This document shows positions 53,577 to 62,025 of a stretch of 64,000 nt of DNA, piece after piece. The stretch is from NCBI RefSeq assembly GCF_947499265.1, contig NZ_CANMNK010000004.1, forward strand, positions 372,001-436,000, written 5' to 3'. Under the pieces are notes generated by a model. The model searched no databases, had not been told where the DNA came from, and saw nothing but the letters and a program-made list of their open reading frames with translations. Origin of the DNA: an uncultured Roseobacter sp. Lineage in GTDB: Bacteria; Pseudomonadota; Alphaproteobacteria; Rhodobacterales; Rhodobacteraceae. The stretch's first letter is position 1, and each line of letters opens with the position of its first letter. Made by a program: the position numbers and the translations under genes.

Positions 53577-55331
53577 TCAGATCGACAGGCCGCGCTTGCG
53601 GCCAAGCGACCAGTCGATGCCGCCGCCTGCTGTGACGGTTCCCGAGACGGTCTGGCCGAGGTGTTTATCGAGCTGGGGTTTCCAGGGGACAAGTTCGAAG
53701 CCCATGCCGTCGTCAATCATCGCGAAGCGGCCCGACGCGAGATCAAGGCGTTGGCGATAAGTGCCCGCCACGGTCTCGCCCTCACCGGACTTGCGGAATG
53801 GCAGGCCCGTGTCGTCGGCGATCTTGCTCGCGGCTATATCGAGATCGCGCTGGCGCAGTGTCTTCAAGAGATCGCGCGCGAAGGTGACGCGCCGACCTTG
53901 CCGCGTCGCAAGACTTTGTTCGACCAAATGCTCGGCCCGCTTTTCCAAAGCGTCGCGGACCTCAGCACCGAATCCGCTCTGCGCCAACGGTGCGCGGGTC
54001 TTGGCGAGCGCCAGTCGGTCGGCCCATGTGGCACCATCGGCATCGATCTGCTTTTCTAGCGCAACGTCCGACCGCCCGACCAGCGCGAGGCGTCGCGCCC
54101 CACTATCCTTCCCGGCCCAACTCCGCGTCTCGACGATCCCGCCGACCGGTGTGTCGCCCGTGAGATCGAGATCGCGGAAGCGCAGATGATGAAGACGTCC
54201 GTCGACCCCATCGATGATCGCGTAGGCCTCGCCGGAGAGTTCATTGTGCAGCCCGCGATCGACCAGCTTGCCGAGGATCGGGTTCTCTGGCTGACCTTGG
54301 ATTGCAAAGTCAGTTTGGCCGCGGGATTGAGCACCCATCGCCCGGTGCATCGTCTTGATGATGTCACCGCGCACGGCCATCTCGCGCAGCGTGCCTTCCA
54401 TCCCCGGCTTCAACTGCCAGACCGAGGGCGCAAGTTTGTCAGCGAGGCCAAACCTTTCGAGGGTTTGCGCGCGCCCGATCAACCTTCGCTTGAGGTTTTT
54501 GTCGTCGAGATCGGGTGCGCCGGGCCGCATATCCGCAATCCCGAGTGTGTCGTCCGCATAGGACCGCAGCGCCCGGTCCAGGCCAGTCCAGCGCTCGGCC
54601 TTCACTTCAACATCGAGACCGGCGGCGATTTCCTTCTCGCTGCGTGGTCCGAGTTCGAGCTCGACGAGTTCCTCTGCGCGGCCCCGCAAACCGCGGCTGA
54701 TGTAGTCGCGCGAGATCACGAGGTCTTTCCCGTCATCGGCCTTGCCGCGCACCATCACATGAATATGCGGATTGTCGGTGTTCCAATGATCGACCGCGAC
54801 CCAATCGAGATCGGTGCCGAGATCGCGCTCGGCTTGGGCCATAAGATCGCGGGTGAAGGCGCGCAGATCCTCCATCTGTCCGGCGTCTTCCGGCGAGACG
54901 ATGAAGCGAAAATGATGCCGATCGTCCTCGGTGCTGGCGGCAAAAACGCGGTCGTCGGCCTGCTCATGTTCTTTGTCGAACATCACCGCATTTCGGCCAT
55001 CCTTGGTGACGCCCTCGCGCTTCAGATAGTCGAGGTGCTTGGCAAGCGGCGCCGAGCGAAACTTCTGGCCGCGATGTCTAACGATCCGCGCATTCACGAC
55101 AACCCGGCGCTGGGTTCGCGCGAGGCCTCTTGAGACTCGCACGAAGCGTCCACGTCCAAACGTCGACCGACCAGCGCGACTGCCGCTCGTCCTGAAATGA
55201 TTGCCGGTATGCCCTGCCTTCTTCGCGGCGCGCATGACCTGTCCGACGAAGCTTTTTGCCCGTTTGGCCGAGGGGCCTTTGTCACGGATGCGCCCCGGTT
55301 TGATGCGGATGTCGTTATCGCGCTGGCTCAT
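53577..55331 (-). CDS. traI: MOBP-type relaxase with DUF3363
   Basis: 584 residues. Basic N-terminus, then RHRGQKFRSAPLAKHLDYLK and the metal-binding HWNTDNPHIHVMV (three-histidine motif) of VirD2/TraI relaxases, followed by the DUF3363 region to the end. It nicks oriT and pilots the transferred strand. A candidate nic sequence lies just upstream of its start (55480-55487). Confidence 0.93.
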   Translation of the reverse strand: MSQRDNDIRIKPGRIRDKGPSAKRAKSFVGQVMRAAKKAGHTGNHFRTSGSRAGRSTFGRGRFVRVSRGLARTQRRVVVNARIVRHRGQKFRSAPLAKHLDYLKREGVTKDGRNAVMFDKEHEQADDRVFAASTEDDRHHFRFIVSPEDAGQMEDLRAFTRDLMAQAERDLGTDLDWVAVDHWNTDNPHIHVMVRGKADDGKDLVISRDYISRGLRGRAEELVELELGPRSEKEIAAGLDVEVKAERWTGLDRALRSYADDTLGIADMRPGAPDLDDKNLKRRLIGRAQTLERFGLADKLAPSVWQLKPGMEGTLREMAVRGDIIKTMHRAMGAQSRGQTDFAIQGQPENPILGKLVDRGLHNELSGEAYAIIDGVDGRLHHLRFRDLDLTGDTPVGGIVETRSWAGKDSGARRLALVGRSDVALEKQIDADGATWADRLALAKTRAPLAQSGFGAEVRDALEKRAEHLVEQSLATRQGRRVTFARDLLKTLRQRDLDIAASKIADDTGLPFRKSGEGETVAGTYRQRLDLASGRFAMIDDGMGFELVPWKPQLDKHLGQTVSGTVTAGGGIDWSLGRKRGLSI

Positions 55332-55479
55332 GCTCGTGCCTCCCCAAAATCAGGCATGGCACGGTGAAAGCTGAGTGTGATCAAAGCGATAGCTGTGAGT
55401 GCAGCACTGTGACCAAGCGCGCAGCACGCAAAAACCCCAACAACAACAACGCCGTAGCGCCCCCGCGCGTCCGGCCTTT

Positions 55480-55487
55480 TATCTTGC
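55480..55487 (+). other. oriT: Candidate oriT nic site
   Basis: TATCTTG/C on the + strand fits the MOBP nic consensus YATCYTG|Y (RP4: CATCCTG|C), with cleavage expected between 55486 and 55487. It lies in the gap 55332-55578 between the relaxase start and the transglycosylase, the place where an oriT is expected. A minus-strand frame of 84 residues crosses the gap but looks spurious. Confidence 0.55.
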
Positions 55488-55578
55488 CCTCCCGTCGTTG
55501 ATGTCGGCTGCAATCCTCCGTCTGCCGCACTCCATGCGATGCGGCACGACGGAACGGCGCGGAGCAAGATCGATGTTC

Positions 55579-56328
55579 TCATCGGTCTGACTCCCCGGTT
55601 CTGGAGACGAAAAGCGAATTCGGTTGGCGGTTCTGTGAACCCGGCTGGGTCGGTTCTCCTGCGCTCTGAACATCGACCGATGTGCGGACTGGTTCGGCTC
55701 TGCGTTGCGTTTCACGCGAAGCTGTGACGGGCGCAAAGAGCGGTGCTGCCTGCCACCGATCGGCAGAAACTGTGCGGACCGACTGCAACGGCGCCGCATC
55801 CGAAAAACCAAGCTCCTGCGAGAGTGTTGCAACGTAGCGGCGCGTCTCACGCGGCAGAGTGCGGCCGGTTCGGAGGTGTTCGGAATACCGTCGAGGGCCA
55901 GCATTGTAGGCCGCGAGAAACCCCGGCGCGCCGAACTGGTCGTACATCTGGCGCAGATAGGCGGTGCCAGCGAGGATGTTTTCGCGGCGGTCGAACGGGT
56001 TCGGTCCGAAGCCATGTGCAGTCCGCAGTTCGGCCCAGGTGCCGGGCATGATCTGCATCAGGCCCATCGCACCGGCGCTGCTGACGGCGCGGTCGTTGCC
56101 GGCACTTTCGGCGCGCATGACTGCGCGTATCCAGCGTTCCGGGATGCGGAAACGCTGTGAAGCCTCAGCAATATGAGCGTCGATGTCTGTGGTCGCGACC
56201 AAGGCTTCAGTGGTCCGCGATACCGTATCCCGCGCATCAGCGACCGGCGGATTCCCGCAGCCGGAAAGCGCCGTCAATATCGCGAAAGCGGCGATGAAGC
56301 GACGACCGGAAAGAAGGGGAACAGGCAT
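55579..56328 (-). CDS. Lytic transglycosylase (TrbN/VirB1-like lipoprotein)
   Basis: 249 residues from ATG 56328 (GGAGGG upstream), giving a lipoprotein signal (IAAFAILTALSGC). SLT domain about 50-165: catalytic Glu in IRAVMRAESAGND, then GAMGLMQIMPGTW and LAAYNAGP. It opens the peptidoglycan for T4SS assembly. Low-complexity C-terminus. Confidence 0.9.
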   Translation of the reverse strand: MPVPLLSGRRFIAAFAILTALSGCGNPPVADARDTVSRTTEALVATTDIDAHIAEASQRFRIPERWIRAVMRAESAGNDRAVSSAGAMGLMQIMPGTWAELRTAHGFGPNPFDRRENILAGTAYLRQMYDQFGAPGFLAAYNAGPRRYSEHLRTGRTLPRETRRYVATLSQELGFSDAAPLQSVRTVSADRWQAAPLFAPVTASRETQRRAEPVRTSVDVQSAGEPTQPGSQNRQPNSLFVSRTGESDR

Positions 56329-56332
56329 TCGG

Positions 56333-56845
56333 TCAGCCCTCCCGTGTCCAGATCGGAACCACGCGGCCGACGATCGTGTCGCGCGGCAGCGGTCCGAAAT
56401 ACCGACCGTCCAAGCTCGCCTCAGTGTCGGGATTGAGGAAGAAGACTTGATTGTCGGAGAGCAGATGGCAGCCCTGCCAGATCGGTAGGGGACGGTCGAA
56501 ACGGTCACGTTCCTTTGCGATCGCGACGGTCACGCCATCGATGCTGACCTCGACTTCGGTGCGGCAGACATGCTGCCCGGGAAGTGCTGCAACATGCTTG
56601 ATGAGAGGGACATCAGCGCCGAGATGGCCTTGCTCCAGAAGCCAGTCGCCGAGCGGTGACGGCGGTTCGAGGACGACGAGATCGCCGACATTCGGCGTGT
56701 CGAGCGGCTGCACGGCGTAGAACCCGATGGGCACACTCGCGGACGCATTCCAGACGAGGATCGGGTTGGCGCGGACGATCGCGGAGAATGCGATCAGGGC
56801 GATACCGGCACTGCCGATGAAGAGCGATGGTCGCGCACGTGTCAT
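56333..56845 (-). CDS. traF: TraF-type S26 signal peptidase
   Basis: 170 residues. Membrane anchor (about 8-27), nucleophile Ser in ASASVPIGFY, catalytic Lys in LIKHVAALPGQ, and the final YFGPLPRDTIVGRVVPIW typical of TraF. Processes or cyclises the TrbC pilin. Overlaps the DUF2840 gene by four bases. Confidence 0.93.
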   Translation of the reverse strand: MTRARPSLFIGSAGIALIAFSAIVRANPILVWNASASVPIGFYAVQPLDTPNVGDLVVLEPPSPLGDWLLEQGHLGADVPLIKHVAALPGQHVCRTEVEVSIDGVTVAIAKERDRFDRPLPIWQGCHLLSDNQVFFLNPDTEASLDGRYFGPLPRDTIVGRVVPIWTREG

Positions 56846-57306
56846 GCCGCTAGCGCCCGTCTTTTGAGCCAGGCGTCATGCCGGAAGGGCGTGTAGGGAC
56901 GCGGCTCGAGATTGGAGCTGAGGCGGTTGTGGACGTGCCGCCAGTGATCCGGGCAGACGTCTTCCGGCGCGATGCGTTCGGCCTCGATCTGGTCGATGGC
57001 GAGCAACACCGTTTCGACCTTGGGCCAACCCGAAAGCCGCAAGAGCGATACACCGCCGGGCGTTACAAACGGCACGGTAGAATAGTTCTCGCCTCGACTG
57101 ACAGCTTGCAGGATGTCGATCCGGCTCTCGACTGTGCCGTAGTCGTTCGCGGCCCAGCGGACGAACGCGAAGATGCCGCCGGGATCGACGCCAACCACGC
57201 GCACCGACCGGCTTTTGATCGTCTCCTGAACGATCTGGCCGAAGCGCAACCAGCGTTCGATGCGACCTTCGATCCAGGTCAGCTCAATGGTCGTGCGCGC
57301 GCTCAT
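56842..57306 (-). CDS. DUF2840 protein
   Basis: 154 residues, soluble. TTIELTWIEGRIERWLRFG, FVRWAANDYGTVESRIDIL and the GEDVCPDHWRHVHNRL-type end are characteristic of DUF2840, constantly located upstream of traF in alphaproteobacterial elements. Function unknown; overlaps neighbours on both sides. Confidence 0.88.
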   Translation of the reverse strand: MSARTTIELTWIEGRIERWLRFGQIVQETIKSRSVRVVGVDPGGIFAFVRWAANDYGTVESRIDILQAVSRGENYSTVPFVTPGGVSLLRLSGWPKVETVLLAIDQIEAERIAPEDVCPDHWRHVHNRLSSNLEPRPYTPFRHDAWLKRRALAA

Positions 57307-57587
57307 CAGCGCTTCCCACCGCTATAGGCGGGCGAAATCGCCGCGTGGCGCTTGGCGGGAAGCACGGTGTCGCCGGTGTCGTCGGAGGCGGATCGTTTCT
57401 CACCGCGACTCACCCAAGCTTGCAGATCATCGACCGCGTAGACGACGCGGCCGCCAATCTTGGAATACTTCGGACCGGTTCCGTAGGTGCGGTGCTTCTC
57501 CAGCGTTCGACCGGAGAGGCCAAGAAATCGGGCGGCTTCAGGGGTTCTGAGATAGCGCGGCGGCAGGCCGGCATTGGGATCGGGCAT
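57306..57587 (-). CDS. AlpA-like helix-turn-helix DNA-binding protein
   Basis: 93 residues: YLRTPEAARFLGLSGRTLEKH then GRVVYAVDDLQAWVSRGE is an excisionase/MerR-type winged helix. Likely a regulator or recombination directionality factor of the element. Overlaps the DUF2840 gene by one base. Confidence 0.88.
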   Translation of the reverse strand: MPDPNAGLPPRYLRTPEAARFLGLSGRTLEKHRTYGTGPKYSKIGGRVVYAVDDLQAWVSRGEKRSASDDTGDTVLPAKRHAAISPAYSGGKR

Positions 57588-57701
57588 TTGGGGCTCCTCT
57601 GGTCATCGCGGGTTCCTCGCGGGATGCGAAGGACGGCTGATGGTCAGAGAAGCGGAGAAGAGCCTCCGGGAGGGATGACGAAGATTCATCGAAGAAATCG
57701 T

Positions 57702-57718
57702 CACCCCCTACTGGGGTG
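57702..57718. terminator. Hairpin between DUF2285 and AlpA-like genes
   Basis: Stem CACCCC / GGGGTG with loop CTACT, followed on the + strand by CAGTTTTTGCC. It lies in the 174-base gap between the two minus-strand genes and might be an attenuator or regulator site instead. Confidence 0.35.
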
Positions 57719-57761
57719 CAGTTTTTGCCAGATCTTGCGCGAGGCTAGGCGACTACGGCTG

Positions 57762-58256
57762 CTAACGACGCGATCGGGCCGCTGATTTCCCTCGAAGCAA
57801 TTGCCGATAGCCATCACCGACGAGCGTTCTTCCGTATGCTGCAAGTCGCGCGATCTGCGCTTTCAAAGCGCTGGTCTTCCATGGTTCGGTAGCGATTCGG
57901 TGTGCGCCGAAATAGGCTACTGCGATATCGCGCAGCGGCGCACCGGACTGCCGCGCATCGTCAGTGCGCAGCGCATGACCGATGCGGCGGCGTCGCTGAA
58001 GCGTGAACAAGGCGCGCGGCGTCTGACCGCGCCATACGGCTCTCAGGCGCTCCGCCGCAAACATCCTGATTGACCAGTCGGGAGTGATCGGAATGACGAT
58101 GGCGCGCGGCCGGTCGGGTAACAAAGCATCGTTTGAGACGATGATCAGACCGCTGCGGATGCACGTCCAATACCGGCCTTGCGCACCTCTTCGGACGTCG
58201 ATGATCACGCGGCGAAAGTCGGTTGGGTCTGCGTTGCTAAGCGCCGTATCCGTCAT
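57762..58256 (-). CDS. DUF2285-domain protein
   Basis: 164 residues, basic. The N-terminal half (VIIDVRRGAQGRYWTCIRSG, IVIPITPDWSIRMFAAERL) is followed by the DUF2285 helical region (LRDIAVAYFGAHRIATEPWK, LKAQIARLAAYGRTLVGDGYRQLL). Typical accessory gene of these conjugative modules; probable DNA binding. Overlaps the next gene by 20 bases. Confidence 0.82.
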   Translation of the reverse strand: MTDTALSNADPTDFRRVIIDVRRGAQGRYWTCIRSGLIIVSNDALLPDRPRAIVIPITPDWSIRMFAAERLRAVWRGQTPRALFTLQRRRRIGHALRTDDARQSGAPLRDIAVAYFGAHRIATEPWKTSALKAQIARLAAYGRTLVGDGYRQLLRGKSAARSRR

Positions 58257-58491
58257 CAGTGTTGTGACGGCCGGTGCAATGGATGGCCTCCAGTAGAGCT
58301 TCGCCGCCGTCGCCTTGAGCTCGGGATCGACGGGGAAATCGTAACCCCCATGCGGCCGCCTCGTTCTCGGTCATGTTTGGAAATGCGGCGCGGTAGTCGG
58401 GATTGCGCCTGAGACATTCCCAGGCCAGCCCGGACGCATCGAGGTTTTCGATGTAGTCGTAGTTGGTTTCGTCTCGCCAATTCGTCGGCAT
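58237..58491 (-). CDS. DUF6499-domain protein
   Basis: 84 residues: NWRDETNYDYIENLDASGLA then WECLRRNPDYRAAF is the DUF6499 (transcriptional-regulator-like) signature, usually fused or adjacent to DUF2285, as here (20-base overlap). No known function. Confidence 0.82.
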   Translation of the reverse strand: MPTNWRDETNYDYIENLDASGLAWECLRRNPDYRAAFPNMTENEAAAWGLRFPRRSRAQGDGGEALLEAIHCTGRHNTDDGYGA

Positions 58492-58639
58492 ATCCGCTCT
58501 CCCACTGCTACGCGCCGAGCGTCAGACGCTGAGGACACGGCAATATGCTCGCGTTAAGCGGGAATTCGTAGAGGAGTCAGGGGCATAGGGTGATGCGTGA
58601 GAAGCATAACCTTGGCGTCAGCGTCGCACGTGCTGGTGC

Positions 58640-58900
58640 CTATCTCAGAAGCTCACGGTAACCGTGTTCCGCAATCCAATGCGCTCGAACCAGATGGCTG
58701 TCATGCACGCGGCGCGCGCGTTCCGGCTCGTCATCAGCATCGATTCCGAAGAGATATTGGGCGACTTCCGACAGCGCCGCGCCCTCGGCTTCGGCGTCGA
58801 GCAATCGTGCATACAGTTTCAACTGTGCGCGATCATAGTCTGTCAGGGCGTCGCTATGTGCAGGAATATCCGTAAGTTTTTGACTGATTTGATTGCCCAT
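58640..58900 (-). CDS. Short DUF2285-like protein
   Basis: 86 residues. LTDYDRAQLKLYARLLDAEA, VAQYLFGIDADDEPERARR and the ending HWIAEHGYRELLR match the C-terminal helical DUF2285 unit. First gene of the minus-strand transfer operon, divergent from the XRE gene. Confidence 0.75.
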   Translation of the reverse strand: MGNQISQKLTDIPAHSDALTDYDRAQLKLYARLLDAEAEGAALSEVAQYLFGIDADDEPERARRVHDSHLVRAHWIAEHGYRELLR

Positions 58901-59028
58901 CTAGTCCCCCAGCGGGCGTCGCTGCGCCCGAATGGTTAATGCCCTATTTGCAGGGCCTTCCGCAACGGTGGCACAGCAGAGGGACCGCATTTTTGCGTTC
59001 GGTTGTCTGGATGGCACTGTCATAGTGA

Positions 59029-59040
59029 GTATTATAATAC
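59029..59040. promoter_or_regulatory. Palindrome overlapping a -10-like box
   Basis: Perfect 12-bp palindrome GTATTATAATAC in the divergent region between the DUF2285-like and XRE genes. The inner TATAAT matches a -10 hexamer, so a repressor bound here would block a promoter. Likely operator of the XRE protein. Confidence 0.55.
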
Positions 59041-59076
59041 GTCGCACTAAAATACGCGATAGTCCTTTGTCTTCGG

Positions 59077-59295
59077 ATGGATATCCGGCAGACTCTTGGC
59101 AACAATCTCAAACACTACAGGGCTTTAGCGGACATGAGCCAAGCGGCGCTCGCCGTGAAGATGGGCGTGGATCGTGCTCATGTCAGCTCAATGGAGCGCG
59201 GTCAGCAGAACGTCACGATCATTACACTTTGGCATGCGGCCCTGGCGCTGGATGTGGCGCCGAACAAGCTGCTCGAAGAGCAAGCCGACGGATAA
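59077..59295 (+). CDS. XRE-family regulator
   Basis: 72 residues, almost only a helix-turn-helix domain (LGNNLKHYRALADMSQAALA, VDRAHVSSMERGQQN, LWHAALALDVAPNKLLEE). No clear Shine-Dalgarno before the ATG. Divergent from the transfer operon, so probably its repressor and autoregulated through the palindrome at 59029. Confidence 0.88.
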   Translation: MDIRQTLGNNLKHYRALADMSQAALAVKMGVDRAHVSSMERGQQNVTIITLWHAALALDVAPNKLLEEQADG

Positions 59296-59365
59296 GTCAC
59301 GGGCGCACTTCACCATGATATTTTGCACGTAGACGGCAACTTTGCGGGACGAAGCCGCCATTGGT

Positions 59366-60289
59366 TCATTTACTTTCTGCGCTTATAACACCAGGAATTT
59401 TCGGAACCTCACGAGATACAGCTTCGAGAAACGCTTCCAACCGTTTTGGTTGGTGCCGGACGGGCAGGAATGCTGCGTTGATGTTGAGCTGAGCTGCGCG
59501 CCACTTGGGCAGAACATCGACAAGACGCCCTGACTCCAAGTCTTCCTCTACGAACCAACGCGGCATGACCGCCGCTCCTGTGTCCATCAGAAGGGCGCGA
59601 TGGACAGAAAAGATGTTGTTTGTGGTGACCGCGACTTTGGGCGTCAGCTCCACTTTCTTGCCGATGGCGTTCGAGAGACCAATCCGACCGCCCTCGAATG
59701 GCCCAAGAGCGATAAACGGTAGTTTCTCAACATCGCTCGGGGTTTTGAGCGACCGCGTTCCAATACAATTGGGGCTCGCCACGACAAGTCGTTCAACGCT
59801 CCCAAGGTTGCGAACAATGAGGGTGTCATCGGGGATCGGACCGATCTTGATCCAGCAATCACAGCCCACTTCCGCAACTCGAATGACACCGTCTTCGAGC
59901 TGCCAATCCAGGGAAACAAGCGGGTTGTCTGATTGGAAGCGCAAAGCTGTCTCAGCCAGGTAGAGCTGCCCCAATGCCACCGGTGCGACCACTCTGAGCG
60001 GTCCCTTGACCACACCGTCCGCCAAACCGTGGCGTTCTTCGATGCTATTCCATGCAGAGACGATCTCCCTGGCGTCCCGCAACAAGGCTTGTCCAGCAGC
60101 GGTGAGAGCCATGGAATGCGTTGTGCGCCGGATGAGCTGCACGCCAAAGCGCGTCTCCAATTCGGCCAACTGGCGGCTTGCTGAAGGTTGAGACAGTCCG
60201 AGGTCTGAGGCGGCAGCGCTTATCGAGCCGCGCTCAGCGATACGGATAAAGGTCTCCAACAGCGTCAGTCTATCAAGTGTCTTGCTCAT
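59366..60289 (-). CDS. LysR-family transcriptional regulator
   Basis: 307 residues. Winged helix LETFIRIAERGSISAAASDL, QPSASRQLAELETRFG; substrate-binding domain to the end. Divergent from an aldo/keto reductase gene 105 bases away. Two copies of a shared motif (60299 and 61215) suggest two target promoters. Confidence 0.9.
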   Translation of the reverse strand: MSKTLDRLTLLETFIRIAERGSISAAASDLGLSQPSASRQLAELETRFGVQLIRRTTHSMALTAAGQALLRDAREIVSAWNSIEERHGLADGVVKGPLRVVAPVALGQLYLAETALRFQSDNPLVSLDWQLEDGVIRVAEVGCDCWIKIGPIPDDTLIVRNLGSVERLVVASPNCIGTRSLKTPSDVEKLPFIALGPFEGGRIGLSNAIGKKVELTPKVAVTTNNIFSVHRALLMDTGAAVMPRWFVEEDLESGRLVDVLPKWRAAQLNINAAFLPVRHQPKRLEAFLEAVSREVPKIPGVISAESK

Positions 60290-60298
60290 GCTCGATAC

Positions 60299-60333
60299 AA
60301 ATAACAGATAGTCAAATTACTCGTCTACCGAAT
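60299..60333. promoter_or_regulatory. Shared promoter/operator motif, copy 1
   Basis: AAATAAC-N16-CGTCTACCGAAT, 10 bases from the LysR start and 62 bases ahead of the aldo/keto reductase. A second copy with the identical 16-base spacing is at 61215-61249. Confidence 0.6.
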
Positions 60334-60394
60334 TATTCTGATCAGTGCACATTACTCTCAACGAAACGCAGTTCACGAAGAGAGGAATTTAGAA

Positions 60395-61168
60395 ATGACA
60401 AGCACACCAACAACTTTCAAAATCGGCGGCGACCTTGAGGTCAATCGCCTTGGCTATGGAGCCATGCGCCTGACCGGACGCCCCGGGAACTTTGGCCCTT
60501 ACAAAGACTGGGAAGGCGGATTGAAGCTTCTGCGCCGCGCCGCTGATCTTGGCATCAGTTTCTACGACAGCGCGCGTTCATACGGCCCTGAAACCGCCGA
60601 TCAGATTGTTGGCGAGGGCCTTGAAGGACGCGGTGTCATTATCGCCACAAAAGGTGGCGTCGATAAACCGGAACCGACCCGCATCGTTGTGGACGGCTCT
60701 CGCGACACTTTGCACCGTCAGATCGATCAGGCGCTCGTGAACCTGAAGCGCGATCAGATCGACCTGTTTCAGCTCCATCGCGTTGATCCTGAAACCTCCA
60801 TTGAGGAGTCGATTGCTGCCCTGGCAGAGGCCCAGGAAGATGGACGCATCCGACATATCGGTCTGTCCAACGTCAAACGTGACCATCTGGATCGGGCGTT
60901 GACGGTCGCTCCAATCGCGAGCGTGCAAAACCGCTTCAACGTCAGCGAAACGTCGGACTCCGACTTTGTTGACTATACAGCCAGCAAAGGCATCGCATTC
61001 ATTCCATATGGGCCTTTGGGCGCAGACCCCATGCAGCAGGGGGCAAAGCTTGAGCCTCGCCAATCACTCGCCTGGCTCCTGAAGAGGTCGCCAAACATTG
61101 TCGTGATCGCAGGAACCACGTCTATCGCGCATCTGGAAGAGAACTGGAGCGCTTGGGACCTGGTTTGA
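60395..61168 (+). CDS. Aldo/keto reductase
   Basis: 257 residues; ATG preceded by AGAGGAA. TIM-barrel motifs: LGYGAMRLTG, catalytic Asp and Tyr in FYDSARSYG, Lys in IIATKGG, His in LFQLHRVDP, and NADPH-binding region IAGTTSIAHLEEN. The tetrad is complete. Slightly short for the family (usually 280-330). Reduces aldehydes or ketones with NADPH in the cytoplasm. Confidence 0.9.
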   Translation: MTSTPTTFKIGGDLEVNRLGYGAMRLTGRPGNFGPYKDWEGGLKLLRRAADLGISFYDSARSYGPETADQIVGEGLEGRGVIIATKGGVDKPEPTRIVVDGSRDTLHRQIDQALVNLKRDQIDLFQLHRVDPETSIEESIAALAEAQEDGRIRHIGLSNVKRDHLDRALTVAPIASVQNRFNVSETSDSDFVDYTASKGIAFIPYGPLGADPMQQGAKLEPRQSLAWLLKRSPNIVVIAGTTSIAHLEENWSAWDLV

Positions 61169-61214
61169 CCCGTCACCTCGGATGATGCTCGCACGTCTTT
61201 TATATTCGCATGGC

Positions 61215-61249
61215 AAATAACTAAAACTCAGGAAATCCGTCTACCGAAT
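61215..61249. promoter_or_regulatory. Shared promoter/operator motif, copy 2
   Basis: AAATAAC-N16-CGTCTACCGAAT, 58 bases ahead of the glyoxalase-like gene. Same arrangement and a similar distance to the downstream start as copy 1. Confidence 0.6.
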
Positions 61250-61306
61250 GCTGTGCATCTAAGAGATCATGAACCTAGCAACACACAAACTCAAAGGAGA
61301 AACAAA

Positions 61307-61762
61307 ATGAACATGCAGATTAAACCCCAAGAAACAAATGCCATTTCGACAATGCATGTCGAGCACGTTTTGCTGAGCACGTCGGACTACGATGCCACGA
61401 TGTCCTGGTGGACCGAGATGCTCGGTTTCAACATCAAGATCGAGTGGACCGTGCCGGAGTTTGAAGGCGTTCGCCTTGCCTATCTGGAAAAGAACGGCTT
61501 CATGATCGAGATCGTCGGCCAGGCAGAGAGCTTCCAGAAGCGTTCCATTCCGAACGATCTGCCGGAACACCTTTCGGACAACGGCTTCAGCCACCTCGCC
61601 TTCGTCGTCGACAATGTTGACGAGGTGATGAGCGAACTGGCCGCAAAGGGCGTCGAGCCGTTCTTCCCAGCAACCAGCTTCCCGGATGTTGGCCGCCGTG
61701 TCGCCTTCATCAAAGACAACCAGGGCAACGTCATCGAATTTGCCCACGACTTGGAAGAATAG
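61307..61762 (+). CDS. Glyoxalase/VOC-family protein
   Basis: 151 residues from ATG 61307 with AAGGAG upstream. VOC fold: HVEHVLLSTSDYDATMSWWT, LGFNIKIEW, then FSHLAFVVDNVDEV and a final GNVIEFAHDLEE, placing metal ligands (His, Glu) in both halves. Likely lactoylglutathione-lyase-like or dioxygenase-related detoxification. Confidence 0.85.
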   Translation: MNMQIKPQETNAISTMHVEHVLLSTSDYDATMSWWTEMLGFNIKIEWTVPEFEGVRLAYLEKNGFMIEIVGQAESFQKRSIPNDLPEHLSDNGFSHLAFVVDNVDEVMSELAAKGVEPFFPATSFPDVGRRVAFIKDNQGNVIEFAHDLEE

Positions 61763-61773
61763 GGAGATACGTC

Positions 61774-62025
61774 ATGACTTCCGCACGACAACACAAGATG
61801 GCGATCCTGACCTGGATCGTTGTGTATCCGCTGATCACCGGGCTTCTGGCATTGCTCAACCCCATCCTTGGTGGGGTGCCGATGCCGCTGCGGACGCTCC
61901 TGCTAACCGGCATCATGGTTCCAACCATGATCTATCTGATCATGCCCTTCGCGACCGCCAAGCTGCACAACTGGCTAGACCGGAATGAGAAGGTCACGCC
62001 CCATTCATTGGGAGAGGTAAAATGA
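61774..62025 (+). CDS. DUF2798 membrane protein
   Basis: 83 residues with two membrane spans (about 9-30 and 38-60) of the DUF2798 pattern. Function unknown. Starts 11 bases after the VOC gene and overlaps the next by four bases. Confidence 0.75.
   Translation: MTSARQHKMAILTWIVVYPLITGLLALLNPILGGVPMPLRTLLLTGIMVPTMIYLIMPFATAKLHNWLDRNEKVTPHSLGEVK

Noticed and set aside
54186-55133. 315-residue + strand frame
   Set aside because: Antisense of the relaxase gene, whose motifs are intact.
55328-55582. 84-residue minus-strand frame between transglycosylase and relaxase
   Set aside because: It covers the candidate oriT, shows no domain and has no good RBS; the four-base overlap with the relaxase start is suggestive but not enough.
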